Assembly: GCA_013178375.1 (NCBI GenBank)
Contig: JABLXQ010000051.1
Location: 1-64,000, forward strand
From: Gammaproteobacteria bacterium
Lineage (GTDB): Bacteria; Pseudomonadota; Gammaproteobacteria; Pseudomonadales; Ketobacteraceae
DNA length: 64,000 nt
Direction of reading: 5' to 3'
The notes beneath the pieces were generated by a model. That model was not told where the DNA came from. It searched no databases and saw only the letters and a program-made list of their open reading frames with translations. Both the position numbers and the translations under genes were made by a program. Below, in pieces: positions 47,056 through 57,195 of the stretch. The first letter of the stretch is position 1. Each line of letters opens with the position of its first letter.

Positions 47056-47079
47056 GGAGCCGGCCCCTGCGCCGGCTCC
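47056..47079. terminator. Hairpin between convergent phoU and DUF4124 gene
   Basis: A perfect 9-bp stem GGAGCCGGC/GCCGGCTCC with a 6-base loop occupies the 34-bp convergent gap. No T run follows on either strand, so it may be a bidirectional 3'-end structure rather than a full intrinsic terminator. Confidence 0.6.
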
Positions 47080-47081
47080 AT

Positions 47082-47714
47082 TCAGCGGGTCTGCTGGTCT
47101 ATCTGCTGCACCCGCTGGTCCAATATTTTCTGCACGTCCTTGGCCTGGTCCAGCAATTTGGGAATTTCTGTCACTGGTACCGTAGTGGGAATCGGTAGCA
47201 GGCTGCCTTCCAGTCCCTTGCCACTGGCCAGAGGATTGTTCTTGGTGATGCTGTTTTCCTGGGTATTGGCACTTTGCCGGCCGAAGGCGCGGTCAATTTC
47301 TTCCTGATTCATGCTCTGCAGCACATTGGCATTGGGGTCGGTGCGTACCACGAGATTGAGTGTGTTGCGATTGGGCAGCGTACTGAACTGCCACACGCCG
47401 TTGGCATCCTGCCAGCGGTAAAAGATGTTGTCCTGGGCTTTGATGTCCAGCAGCGCCAGTTGCTCCCGGGTCAGCCGGTCCGGGTTGAACGCGGTGCTGA
47501 CGGTGCGATCGCTCCACTGGATCCACTGCTGGGGATCGGCGGCGGGCGTGTCGCCGGCGGGTGCGGCATCCTGCAATTTTGGCAGGTCGAATTTGGGCAA
47601 TTTCAGATCCGCCAGTGTCAGCAGCGGCCGTCCGTCCGGCCCGTGCAGGAAGAACGGCCCCGCCAGTGCCAGCACCACCACCAGCATCATCAGTTTCACG
47701 AACAGTTTGAACAT
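47082..47714 (-). CDS. DUF4124 domain-containing membrane-anchored protein
   Basis: A 210-residue protein with an N-terminal hydrophobic anchor or signal (KLMMLVVVLALAGPFFL, about residues 7-23). The DUF4124 motif IFYRWQDANGVWQFSTLPN is near residue 97-115. The C-terminal third is helical. The function of DUF4124 proteins is unknown; many are periplasmic. It stands alone, converging on phoU and divergent from yajQ, with about 93 bp in between. Confidence 0.85.
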   Translation of the reverse strand: MFKLFVKLMMLVVVLALAGPFFLHGPDGRPLLTLADLKLPKFDLPKLQDAAPAGDTPAADPQQWIQWSDRTVSTAFNPDRLTREQLALLDIKAQDNIFYRWQDANGVWQFSTLPNRNTLNLVVRTDPNANVLQSMNQEEIDRAFGRQSANTQENSITKNNPLASGKGLEGSLLPIPTTVPVTEIPKLLDQAKDVQKILDQRVQQIDQQTR

Positions 47715-47807
47715 GTTTGCACCCCTCGCTTTCGGCTCAGTATAGCCGCTACCCAGCCCGCGGGGGATCGTTTACCATGGCCGGAAAAACCAGACAGGAT
47801 CTGCCCC

Positions 47808-48290
47808 ATGCCTTCCTTCGATATCGTCTCTGAACTGAATCTGCACGAAGTCACCAACGCCGTCGACCAGGCCAACCGCGAAATCGAAAACCGCTTCGAT
47901 TTCAAGGGCACCAAGGCCAAGTTCGAACTGGACAAAAATGTGGTCACCGTCGTTGGCGACGCCGACTTTCACCTGCGCCAGCTGCTCGACATCCTGGAGG
48001 GCAAGCTTATCAAGCGCGGCATCGACATCCGCTGCCTGGACAAGGCCGATCCCGAAATCAATCTGGCGGAAGCGCGCCAGAAGGTGACGCTGCGACAGGG
48101 GCTGGAATCCGATCAGGCAAAAAAACTGGTGAAACTGATCAAGGACAGCAAGATGAAAGTGCAGCCGTCGATCCAGGGCGACAAGGTGCGTGTCACCGGC
48201 AAGAAAAAGGACGATCTGCAGGAAGCCATCGCGCTGCTGCGCAAATCCGAATTTGAAATGCCGCTGCAGTATGAGAATTTCCGCGACTGA
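47808..48290 (+). CDS. yajQ: YajQ family nucleotide-binding protein
   Basis: A 160-residue protein of the YajQ/UPF0234 family. MPSFDIVSELNLHEVTNAVD, IENRFDFKGTKAKFEL, QRGIDIR-like KRGIDIRCLD and KVQPSIQGDKVRVTGKKKDDLQ are the family signature. Members bind nucleotides or RNA, and one in Xanthomonas responds to cyclic di-GMP. A long open frame upstream is not used: the ATG here gives the exact usual length. It converges on phoR. Confidence 0.96.
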   Translation: MPSFDIVSELNLHEVTNAVDQANREIENRFDFKGTKAKFELDKNVVTVVGDADFHLRQLLDILEGKLIKRGIDIRCLDKADPEINLAEARQKVTLRQGLESDQAKKLVKLIKDSKMKVQPSIQGDKVRVTGKKKDDLQEAIALLRKSEFEMPLQYENFRD

Positions 48291-48315
48291 GAAGGTGTTG
48301 CCCGCAGGCGGTGTT

Positions 48316-49638
<1,323 letters not shown>

Positions 49639-49716
49639 GCAACACTCACCTGTGAAGGGCGGAGTTCAATCATAGCCTAGCCGCCGTTCCAGTACATTGA
49701 GTGACAGCAATGCCAA

Positions 49717-50406
49717 TCAGATCTTGGTGGAAAACCGGTAGCCGGTGCCGCGCACGGTTTGCACCAGATGATCGTACTTGTACGGCGCCAGCGCCTTGCG
49801 CAGACGGCGGATGTGCACGTCGACGGTGCGATCCTCCACATAGACATTGCCGCCCCACACCTGATCCAGCAATTGGGCGCGGGAATAGGCGCGGTCCTGG
49901 TGGGTCATGAAGAATTCCAGCAGGCGGTATTCGGTGGGGCCCATCTCCACCGGACGCTCATCGGCGGTAATGCGGTGGCTGATCGGGTCCAGCGCCAGAC
50001 CGCTGACGAGGATGGACTTGCTGCGGTCGCCCTGGGCGCGCCGCAATACGGCGTTGATGCGGGAAATCAGTTCGCGGGTGGAGAAGGGCTTGGTGATGTA
50101 ATCGTCGGCGCCGGCGTCGAGGCCCTGGATCTTGTTGTCCTCTTCGCTCTTGGCGGTGAGCATGATGATGGGAATTTCGCCGGTGGCTTCGTCGCGTTTC
50201 AGGCGACGGGCCAGTTCGATACCGCTCACACCCGGCAGCATCCAGTCGAGCAGGATCAGGTCGGGACGCTCGTCCACGATCCGGCTGTGGGCCACCTGGG
50301 CGTTTTCGGCTTCAATCCATTGAAAGCCCGCCAGCTCCAGGGCCACCGAGATCATCTCGCGGATGGCTTCCTCATCGTCAACGATCAAAACTTTGGTATC
50401 AGGCAT
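49717..50406 (-). CDS. phoB: PhoB, phosphate response regulator
   Basis: A 229-residue OmpR-type regulator. Receiver residues are D10-D11, phosphoacceptor D54 in LILLDWMLPG, Thr in IIMLTAKSEE and Lys in YITKPFSTREL. The winged-helix domain includes GPTEYRLLEFFMTHQDRAYSRAQLLDQVWG and VDVHIRRLRKAL. The ATG at 50406 gives the usual length (229); eight upstream codons are open. A Pho-box-like sequence with a correctly spaced -10 lies upstream, indicating autoregulation. Confidence 0.97.
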   Translation of the reverse strand: MPDTKVLIVDDEEAIREMISVALELAGFQWIEAENAQVAHSRIVDERPDLILLDWMLPGVSGIELARRLKRDEATGEIPIIMLTAKSEEDNKIQGLDAGADDYITKPFSTRELISRINAVLRRAQGDRSKSILVSGLALDPISHRITADERPVEMGPTEYRLLEFFMTHQDRAYSRAQLLDQVWGGNVYVEDRTVDVHIRRLRKALAPYKYDHLVQTVRGTGYRFSTKI

Positions 50407-50443
50407 GGCAAAAAGGTTCCGGTTCCCCAAATCAGCGTGCCCT

Positions 50444-50477
50444 ATTAAATGCCGTTAATGTTACAGCAATATGACGA
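50444..50477 (-). promoter_or_regulatory. Putative Pho box and -10 of phoB-phoR
   Basis: The plus-strand sequence GTTACAGCAATATGACGA (50460-50477) reads on the minus strand as a Pho box whose second half, CTGTAAC, is perfect and whose first half is weaker (about 14 of 18). TTTAAT (50444-50449 on the minus strand) follows after 10 bases, the same spacing as at pstS. It lies about 54 bases before the phoB start. Confidence 0.65.
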
Positions 50478-50578
50478 AAATGGGTCAACAGCGCCGGAAA
50501 CGGGCGGGATTTGGGCGGAAACAGGTCATTTGTGTGCCGGCTGAAACAGCGTCGGTCCTGCCTGCCAGTTGAGGGAAG

Positions 50579-51472
50579 CTAGTTGAGGGAATAGTGCAGG
50601 AACAATCCGGCAAAGATTGCAGCGCCCACCCAGTGGTTGTGCAGGAATGCCTTGAAGCAGGCGTCGCGGTCGCGGGTGCGGGCCTGCCACAACTGCCATG
50701 TCCACAACGCCACCGCTGCCAGCAGACCGGCGTAGTACCAGACGCTGAATTGCAGCTGGTTGCCCACCAGCCAGAGCGCAAACAGGGCCAGGCCGTTGAG
50801 GATGCCCACCATCATCAGGTCGGCGTCGCCGAACAGGATGGCGGTGGATTTGATGCCGGCCTGGATATCGTCGTCCCGGTCCACCATCGCATAAAGGGTG
50901 TCATACGCCATGGTCCAGGACAGGGTGGCCATGTAAATCAGCCAGGCATACAGGGGCACGCTTTCTCCCACTGCCGCGAACGCCATGGGAATCGACCAGG
51001 CGAACGCTGCCCCCAGCACGACCTGCGGCAGGTAGGTGTGGCGCTTCATATAGGGATAGGTGCAGGCCAACAGCAGCCCGCCTACCGACAGAATGATGGT
51101 GAACAGGTTGGTGAACAGCACCAGCACAAAGGCCAGCAAACCAATCAGTGCCGCAACCGCGAGCGCTTCCTTGCCGCTGATGCGCCCGGTGGCCAGGGGA
51201 CGGTTGGCGGTGCGCTGCACCTGGCCGTCGAAGTCGCGGTCGGCATAGTCGTTGATGACGCAGCCACCGGTGCGCGTGAGGATCACCCCCATCACGAAAA
51301 TGAAGATCAGCTTGAACGAGGGTTTGCCTTCCGCCGCGATCCACAACGCCCACAGGGCGGGCCACAGCAGCAGATAGATGCCGATGGGCCGGTCCAGTCG
51401 TCCCAGCTGGATGAAATCCGGCAGCCGGCGCAGGGGCGAGTTGGACAGTTGCAGTTCCTTCAATGTGGCCAC
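50579..51472 (-). CDS. ubiA: 4-hydroxybenzoate octaprenyltransferase
   Basis: A 297-residue membrane prenyltransferase attaching the isoprenoid tail in ubiquinone synthesis. The first Asp-rich motif is NDYADRDFD and the second is DRDDDIQAG, both needed for prenyl diphosphate binding. RLDRPIGIYLLLWPALWALW and LATGRISGKEAL are conserved, and about eight helices are visible. The start is GTG. ubiC precedes it by 65 bases on the same strand, as in E. coli and Pseudomonas. Confidence 0.96.
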   Translation of the reverse strand: MATLKELQLSNSPLRRLPDFIQLGRLDRPIGIYLLLWPALWALWIAAEGKPSFKLIFIFVMGVILTRTGGCVINDYADRDFDGQVQRTANRPLATGRISGKEALAVAALIGLLAFVLVLFTNLFTIILSVGGLLLACTYPYMKRHTYLPQVVLGAAFAWSIPMAFAAVGESVPLYAWLIYMATLSWTMAYDTLYAMVDRDDDIQAGIKSTAILFGDADLMMVGILNGLALFALWLVGNQLQFSVWYYAGLLAAVALWTWQLWQARTRDRDACFKAFLHNHWVGAAIFAGLFLHYSLN

Positions 51473-51537
51473 GGCGGGCTCCTGGGTTGGACGTGGAACG
51501 GGTCAGGGCTGGGTGAAACGGGCTTGGCGGATTATCG

Positions 51538-52134
51538 TCATTCCCGCCCTTCGGGTACATCCCCGGGTACAGACGGAGCGTACATCGGGCAGGCCTCCAG
51601 GAAGTACTCACTCACCAGCAGGGGCAGGCCTGCCAAGTAGAAGCAGGAACGCCGGCCCCAGATTTCACCTTCCGTCGCCCATGAGCGCCCCAGCTGCGCC
51701 CCGCTCAGACGCGTCACCGAGATGGGCCCGCGCCGTACCCGGGGATCGTTGAATAGCACGGCGCCCAGGGGTTTGGTGCCCAGATGGGTCAGCGCCCGGG
51801 CCGGACCTTGCAGCGTAGCGCCGGGGATCAGGGTGCGGGCAAACACCCAGGGCGTGTCGTGACAGCGCAGGGCCACTTCCCGCACGAAGGGCCATTCGCG
51901 CTGCTCCAGCCCCAGCTCGCGGCGCTCTTCCGGGTAGGCGGGCAGGAAGCCCTGCCGCAATACCTGCACGCGAAAATGGCCGCCGGATTCGCGAATCAGC
52001 CGGCGGGTAAGGGAGCCCGGGTCCAGCAGCCAGTCGCGAAAGGCGCGCGGCACCCTATAAGGCGGTTCGCTGCCACGACCACCCCGGTACAGGGCACGGT
52101 CATGCAGGATGGAAGGCAGAAACGGATGGGTCAC
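51538..52134 (-). CDS. ubiC: Chorismate lyase
   Basis: A 198-residue protein of the UbiC family, which removes pyruvate from chorismate to give 4-hydroxybenzoate, the ubiquinone ring precursor. The region REVALRCHDTPWVFARTLIP holds the conserved Arg, and LAGLPLLVSEYFLEACPMY carries the C-terminal Glu. The sequence is more diverged than ubiA, but the pairing with ubiA supports the call. The start is GTG with AGG close by. It is divergent from the rubredoxin gene; the 210-bp gap holds no other gene. Confidence 0.92.
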   Translation of the reverse strand: MTHPFLPSILHDRALYRGGRGSEPPYRVPRAFRDWLLDPGSLTRRLIRESGGHFRVQVLRQGFLPAYPEERRELGLEQREWPFVREVALRCHDTPWVFARTLIPGATLQGPARALTHLGTKPLGAVLFNDPRVRRGPISVTRLSGAQLGRSWATEGEIWGRRSCFYLAGLPLLVSEYFLEACPMYAPSVPGDVPEGRE

Positions 52135-52344
52135 GGATACCTGCTTAAGCTAAACGATTGAAACCATTCAGGACGGCAGTCGCTGATTCTATCCAAAATG
52201 CGGACGTTTGCCTTTTCCTGTTCGCTGTCCGGGCCCGGCTTTGCGCTTTTCCTGCTTGCTTTTTGAGGGGAGGGAACGTAATTTGCCGTTTCCCAAAATC
52301 CGCACTGTCCAAAAAGAGCTGTAAACGCAGGGGGTAATACCAAC

Positions 52345-52509
52345 ATGAGAAAGTACGAATGCATCGTATGTGGCTACATTTACGACGAAGCACTGGGATG
52401 GCCGGATGACGGTATTCCGGCTGGAACCAAATGGGAAGACGTGCCGGCCGACTGGGTGTGCCCGGATTGCGGCGTGAGCAAGGAAGACTTCGAACTGATT
52501 CAGGATTAA
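52345..52509 (+). CDS. rubA: Rubredoxin
   Basis: A 54-residue one-iron electron carrier. The two iron-binding motifs are C6-IV-C9-G and C39-PD-C42-G, with the usual [14 protein letters not shown] and [16 protein letters not shown] frame. The size and the motifs match the AlkG2/RubA type that passes electrons to alkane hydroxylases; other oxygen- or peroxide-linked roles are also known. GGGGT lies upstream of the ATG. The rubredoxin reductase gene starts 58 bases on. Confidence 0.97.
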   Translation: MRKYECIVCGYIYDEALGWPDDGIPAGTKWEDVPADWVCPDCGVSKEDFELIQD

Positions 52510-52567
52510 GTCTCGCGCTACCAGCAGTATTGCCTCGCTCTTTATCAAAGACTACGGAGACCGCGCA

Positions 52568-53716
52568 GTGGACCCCATCATCATCGTGGGTACCGGATTG
52601 GCCGGCTACAACCTGGCCAAGGAGTACCGAAAATTGAATCAGGCGCGCCCCCTGATCCTGCTCACCGCAGATGACGGCCGCAACTATTCAAAACCCATGC
52701 TGTCCACCGGCTTCACCAAACAAAAAAGTGCCGACGAACTGGCGCTGGCGGATGCCGCGACCATGGCACAACAACTCAACGCCGATGTGAAAACCTTCGT
52801 GCAGGTGACGGCGATTGACACAGCTGCCCGCACGCTCACCCTTTCCGATAATGAACAACTGACCTACGGCGAACTGGTGCTGGCCTGGGGCGCGGATGTG
52901 TTTCGTCCGCCGCTGGCTGGCGACGGCGTCGAGCAGGTGTATTCCGTCAACGATCTGCTGGATTACGCCCGCTTCCGCGCCGCTGTTGAAGGCAAAAAGA
53001 AAGTCGTCATCATCGGTGGTGGTCTGATCGGCTGCGAGTTTGCCAACGATCTGGCCAACGGCGGTTTCAATGTCGACGTGGTGGAGCCCCTGGGTCGTCC
53101 GCTGCCGACGCTGCTGCCGGAACAGGCATCCCGCGCGGTGCAGGCCGGGCTGGAAAGTCTGGGCGTGCAATTCCATTTCGGCCCCCATGTGAAAGCGGTT
53201 AATCGCAACGGCGAGCGCCTGGGTGTGGTGCTGTCTGACGACACAATGCTGGAGGCGGACATCGTGATTTCCGCCATCGGTCTGCGCCCCCGCATCAAGC
53301 TGGCGCAGGACGCCGGCATTGCGGTGAATCGCGGCATCAAGGTGGACCGCCACCTGCGCACCAGCGCGTCGAATGTGTATGCGCTGGGCGACTGCTCGGA
53401 AGTGGAAGGCAACGTCATGCTGTATGTGCTGCCGCTGATGGCGGGGGCACGGGCACTGGCGAAAACGTTGGCGGGTGAAGCAACCGCAGTGGATTACGGC
53501 CCGATGCCGGTGGCGATCAAAACCCCGGTGTGCCCGGTGGTGGTGGCGCCAGTGCCGGTGGGCGCGGCAGGCGACTGGCAGATCCAGGCGGAAGGCGCCA
53601 ACGTCAACGCGCAATTCATTGACGCTGCCGGCGTGCTGCGCGGTTTCGCCCTGACCGGCGACGCCACTGGCGAGAAAAACAAACTGGCGAAGCTGTTGCC
53701 GCCGTTGCTGGGGTAA
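52568..53716 (+). CDS. rubB: Rubredoxin-NAD(+) reductase
   Basis: A 382-residue FAD- and NAD-binding oxidoreductase. The FAD motif is IIIVGTGLAGYNLAKEYRK at the N-terminus; the NAD motif is KVVIIGGGLIGCEFANDLA near 140-158; NVYALGDCSEV closes the FAD site. KPMLSTGFTKQK is typical of RubB/AlkT. It reduces rubredoxin with NADH. The start is GTG. Directly downstream of rubredoxin and ended by a terminator, the two form a compact operon. No alkane monooxygenase is in the window. Confidence 0.95.
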   Translation: MDPIIIVGTGLAGYNLAKEYRKLNQARPLILLTADDGRNYSKPMLSTGFTKQKSADELALADAATMAQQLNADVKTFVQVTAIDTAARTLTLSDNEQLTYGELVLAWGADVFRPPLAGDGVEQVYSVNDLLDYARFRAAVEGKKKVVIIGGGLIGCEFANDLANGGFNVDVVEPLGRPLPTLLPEQASRAVQAGLESLGVQFHFGPHVKAVNRNGERLGVVLSDDTMLEADIVISAIGLRPRIKLAQDAGIAVNRGIKVDRHLRTSASNVYALGDCSEVEGNVMLYVLPLMAGARALAKTLAGEATAVDYGPMPVAIKTPVCPVVVAPVPVGAAGDWQIQAEGANVNAQFIDAAGVLRGFALTGDATGEKNKLAKLLPPLLG

Positions 53717-53741
53717 GCTCAGCCACTGCCGTCAATGCGAA

Positions 53742-53776
53742 GTCCCCGTCATCGCAAGGTGGCGGGGATTTTCGTT
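53742..53776 (+). terminator. Rho-independent terminator of the rubredoxin operon
   Basis: The stem TCCCCGTC (53742-53749) / GGCGGGGA (53760-53767), eight pairs with one G-U, is followed by TTTTCGTTTT. It lies 26 bases after the rubredoxin reductase stop codon. Confidence 0.88.
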
Positions 53777-53870
53777 TTGGTACTGACATTTTCGTAACGC
53801 CATTTTTGCTCCACCGATTTTTTTACATCGCTCTTTTTTTACATTGATCTTTATTTACAGGACCTGCACC

Positions 53871-55259
53871 GTGAGCCAGACCGATTTTGCTTCCCTTGGA
53901 TTGTCCCCTGAACTGCTCACCAATCTGGCGTCGATGGGCTATGCCGAAATGACACCGATCCAGGCCCAGAGCCTGCCGCCGATTCTGGCGGGCAAGGATG
54001 TGATCGCCCAGGGCAAAACCGGCTCGGGCAAAACCGCCGCGTTCGGATTGGGTCTGCTGTCGAAGCTGGACATCAAACGGTTTTGCATTCAGGTGCTGGT
54101 GCTGTGTCCCACCCGCGAACTGGCCGATCAGGTGGCGAAGGAAATCCGCAAACTGGCGCGCACCACCCACAACCTGAAAGTGCTGACCCTGTGCGGCGGC
54201 ATGCCGTTCGGTCCGCAGCTGGGTTCGCTGGAGCACGGCGCGCACATCATCGTCGGCACGCCGGGGCGGGTGGAGGAACATCTGCGCAAGGGCAGTCTGG
54301 TGCTGGAAAACCTGCACACGCTGGTGCTGGACGAAGCCGACCGCATGCTGGAAATGGGCTTTCAGGCGGCACTGGATGCCATCATTGAAAAAGCGCCGAA
54401 GCAGCGCCAGACCCTGCTGTTCAGCGCCACCTTCCCCGACCAGATCCAGCGCATCGCCAAACGCATCATGCAGCAGCCGGTGCTGGTGAAAGTGGAATCC
54501 ACTCACGACAGCGCCAGCATCGTCCAGCATTTCTACAAGGTGGAAAACGATGAGCAGCGTCTGCCGGCGTTGCGCTTGTTGCTGCTGCAGTTCGCGCCGG
54601 AATCCGCGGTTGTGTTCTGCAATACCAAAAAGGAAACCCAGGAAATTGCCGACGCGTTGCACAAGGATGGTTTCAGCGTGCTGGCACTGCACGGCGATCT
54701 GGAACAGCGCGAGCGCGACGAAACCCTGGTGCGGTTCGCCAACAAAAGCGCCTGCATTCTGGTGGCCACCGACGTGGCGGCGCGGGGGCTGGATATCGAC
54801 AACATCGAAGCGGTGATCAACTATCAGCTGGCGCACGATTCCGAAGTGCACGTGCACCGCATCGGTCGCAGCGGACGCGCCGGCAGCAAGGGTTTCGCCT
54901 GCTCGCTGTTCACCGACAAGGATCACTACAAGGTGGCGCTGATCCAGGATTATCTGGGCCAGATCATCACCGGCGAACCGTTGCCGCCACGCAGTGTGCT
55001 GAACAATTCCCCGCTGCAGGCGTCCATGGCCACGTTGCAGATCGACAGCGGCAAGAAACAGAAAATCCGTCCCGGCGATATTCTGGGCGCGCTCACCGGC
55101 GAGAACGGCATTGCCGGTAATCAGGTAGGCAAGATCCATCTGTTCGACAACTGGGCCTATGTGGCGGTGAGTCGTGATGCCGTCAAACCTGCCCTGAAGA
55201 AACTGGCCGAGGATAAATTGAAGGGGCGGTCGGTGAAGGTGCGGTGGATTCGGGATTAA
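53871..55259 (+). CDS. dbpA: ATP-dependent RNA helicase DbpA
   Basis: A 462-residue DEAD-box helicase. The Q motif is near EMTPIQAQSLPP, Walker A is AQGKTGSGKTAAF, motif II is VLDEADRMLEMGF, motif III is FSATFP, and motif VI is HRIGRSGRAG. The C-terminal 75 residues (GDILGALTGENGIAGNQVGKIHLFDNWAYVAVS) form the DbpA RNA-binding domain that recognises hairpin 92 of 23S rRNA, so it acts in 50S assembly. The start GTG is chosen because AGGA stands about 8 bases upstream and the length then matches E. coli DbpA. Confidence 0.96.
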   Translation: MSQTDFASLGLSPELLTNLASMGYAEMTPIQAQSLPPILAGKDVIAQGKTGSGKTAAFGLGLLSKLDIKRFCIQVLVLCPTRELADQVAKEIRKLARTTHNLKVLTLCGGMPFGPQLGSLEHGAHIIVGTPGRVEEHLRKGSLVLENLHTLVLDEADRMLEMGFQAALDAIIEKAPKQRQTLLFSATFPDQIQRIAKRIMQQPVLVKVESTHDSASIVQHFYKVENDEQRLPALRLLLLQFAPESAVVFCNTKKETQEIADALHKDGFSVLALHGDLEQRERDETLVRFANKSACILVATDVAARGLDIDNIEAVINYQLAHDSEVHVHRIGRSGRAGSKGFACSLFTDKDHYKVALIQDYLGQIITGEPLPPRSVLNNSPLQASMATLQIDSGKKQKIRPGDILGALTGENGIAGNQVGKIHLFDNWAYVAVSRDAVKPALKKLAEDKLKGRSVKVRWIRD

Positions 55260-55357
55260 GCGGCGTGTCCGTTTTATAGAGCTATCGATTCCTTCGGATT
55301 CCCCCTTGCTCCCAACCGGTATACAATCGCCCCCTTTCTCGCTACCGGGCCGATCCC

Positions 55358-55630
55358 ATGCAAAAAACCGAAGTGGAAGCCGCGCTGGCGGAGCAACTGG
55401 GCATCAGCAAAACCGCTGCCCGCGACCTGCTCAACGTGATTCTGGACGAGGTCACCCTGGCCATGAGCCGTGGCCAGCGCCTTGCATTACCTGGATTTGG
55501 CGTGTTCGAAGTGCGGGCCTATGGTCCCCGCAAGGGACGCAACCCGCAAACCGGCGAGCCGCTGGAGATTCCGGCCGGCCATGCCGTTCACTTCAAGCCG
55601 GGCAAGGCGCTGAAATCCGGCATTGTTTGA
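55358..55630 (+). CDS. hupA: HU-family DNA-binding protein
   Basis: A 90-residue nucleoid protein. The helical dimer part is followed by LALPGFGVFEVRAYGPRKGRNPQTGEPLEIPAGHAVHFKPGKALK, in which GFG, the R-x-GRNP-TGE arm and the KPGK end are HU signatures. It bends DNA as a dimer. An HU gene lies near the rubredoxin genes in Pseudomonas as well; hupA versus hupB is not certain. A -10-like TACAAT is at 55322-55327. The next gene starts 27 bases after. Confidence 0.94.
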   Translation: MQKTEVEAALAEQLGISKTAARDLLNVILDEVTLAMSRGQRLALPGFGVFEVRAYGPRKGRNPQTGEPLEIPAGHAVHFKPGKALKSGIV

Positions 55631-55657
55631 TTTTTTACTGCTAACGGGAATGGTGTT

Positions 55658-56035
55658 ATGAGGTTCTGGATTTTGCTGTTGATCCTGGGCTGGCGCATGA
55701 GCTGGCTGGCGAAGCACAACGAAAAGTTTCGCGAAAAGCTGGAAAACAAGGACATTGTGCTGCAGTTCCGCACCGCCGGCGGCCAGGTGGCGCGCTATTA
55801 TGTGGTGCAGAACCAGACCGTGACGCCCCACGCCGGCATCCATCCCAAGCCCAGCATGTGCATGAGCTTCCGCGATGCCAAGTACGCCTTCGAGACCATC
55901 ATGAAAGCCGGCAAGGACCAGATGGTGTTCATGAAAGGCATGGGCAGCAAGGACATCATTGTCACCGGCGAAGCAGCCGAGATGATGTGGTTCATGAGCC
56001 TGATCAAATTCCTGCCGCCGAAGAAAAACGGCTGA
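55658..56035 (+). CDS. Small protein, possibly SCP2-like
   Basis: A 125-residue protein. A short hydrophobic N-terminus (FWILLLILGW) is followed by a mixed alpha/beta chain, with FRTAGGQVARYYVVQNQTVTPHAG, PSMCMSFRDAKYAFETIMKAGK and GMGSKDIIVTGEAAEMMWFMSL. The pattern resembles SCP2 sterol-carrier-like domains, which bind hydrophobic ligands; this is a weak resemblance. It is probably co-transcribed with the HU gene. Confidence 0.65.
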   Translation: MRFWILLLILGWRMSWLAKHNEKFREKLENKDIVLQFRTAGGQVARYYVVQNQTVTPHAGIHPKPSMCMSFRDAKYAFETIMKAGKDQMVFMKGMGSKDIIVTGEAAEMMWFMSLIKFLPPKKNG

Positions 56036-56214
56036 GATCCTTTTCACAACGGTTCAATTCATTCGGACGCAGGTTACAAAACCGGGAATAGTTACTTGTT
56101 TTGTAGCGTTTGTGTGACGAAACTTCTGCCCGCAGTAGCGCGGGTGCTGGCAGGTTGCTAAGCTGGCACCCAGGCAAGTTTGAATGTCTTTTGAACAGTT
56201 TGTGGGGACCAGGG

Positions 56215-57174
56215 GTGAGGGACGCCAACCGGGAACAACAGGGAAACCGCTTTTTTTCAGGCCGTCGGCAACGTCTGCCGCTGAGTGTCCTGCTATGGCT
56301 GGGACTGGTGGCTGGAGCCGACGCGCGCTCCGCCGCCGATCCGGCCCAGACCGCACTTTATTCCTCCAGCCTGGCACCCGCCGTCGCCCATCCAGCCTCC
56401 CGCACCACGATAACCGCTCCGGACGCCTCCGCCATCGACTGGTTCGCCCTGCTCGATGGTACCGGCGTCAGTGAAATCCTGGACCAGGCCAACAGCCTGA
56501 TCGGACAGGAAGTGGCGAACCTGGAGAAGGCGCCACTGGGTTTTACGGCGGAGGAACTGGCGGCACTGCAGATGAACTTCCGCTTTCGCCTGGGCAGCGA
56601 GCGACTGAAGCAGAATCTGGTGGCGCAACTGCAGCAGAAGCTGTCTGCTGAGCAGGCCCAACATCTGCAAAAGCTGCTGCAATCCCCCCGCATGCAATTC
56701 CTGCAAACCCTGCAGGCGCAACTGGATGACGACCTGGTGCGCGAAGCCATGCGGTCGTACCGGGTGCAGGTGCAGGAATCCGCGCCCAGTGCGAACCGGG
56801 TTGAGCTGCTGTCCACCCTCGACCAGACCCTGCGCCAGTCGGCACTGGAAACCGATCTGAAAGTGGAATTGCGCAAGCAACTGCTGGTGACAGTGAGCCA
56901 GCTGAAATCCCACGAAACGATTCCCGAATCCATGCTGGATGAGCAGTTGCGTCCCTACCGTCAGGATGTGGAGCAGCAGATCAGCAAAAACGCACTGCAT
57001 GCCTATCTCTACCTGTTCAAACGCACACCCAGTCCGCAGCTGCAGGATCTGATCAGTTCGCTGGATCAACCTGCCTTCGACAGCTTCATGTCCATCTGCC
57101 AGTCCACGCTGCTGGATTCCTTCCGCGCCGCCCGCGCGCAGTTGCAGCAGGACATGCGCCTGGCCAAACACTAA
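56215..57174 (+). CDS. Exported helical protein of unknown function
   Basis: A protein of about 319 residues. A basic stretch and hydrophobic core (RRQRLPLSVLLWLGLVAGADA) form a signal peptide within the first 40 residues. The rest is mostly alpha-helical and Gln/Leu-rich, with no cofactor motif that I recognise; repeated helical pairs (FLQTLQAQLDDDLVREAM, QLRPYRQDVEQQISKNALHAYL) recall DUF2059-like proteins, but this is weak. The start is uncertain: GTG 56215 is used, and the frame is open back to 56110. It is 21 bases ahead of a response regulator gene, likely in the same transcript. Confidence 0.7.
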   Translation: MRDANREQQGNRFFSGRRQRLPLSVLLWLGLVAGADARSAADPAQTALYSSSLAPAVAHPASRTTITAPDASAIDWFALLDGTGVSEILDQANSLIGQEVANLEKAPLGFTAEELAALQMNFRFRLGSERLKQNLVAQLQQKLSAEQAQHLQKLLQSPRMQFLQTLQAQLDDDLVREAMRSYRVQVQESAPSANRVELLSTLDQTLRQSALETDLKVELRKQLLVTVSQLKSHETIPESMLDEQLRPYRQDVEQQISKNALHAYLYLFKRTPSPQLQDLISSLDQPAFDSFMSICQSTLLDSFRAARAQLQQDMRLAKH

Positions 57175-57195
57175 CGCGGCTGCAAAGGGTGCTTC

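Noticed and set aside
53823-55139. Minus-strand 438-codon frame opposite dbpA
   Set aside because: Antisense to the DEAD-box helicase; composition typical of a mirror frame.
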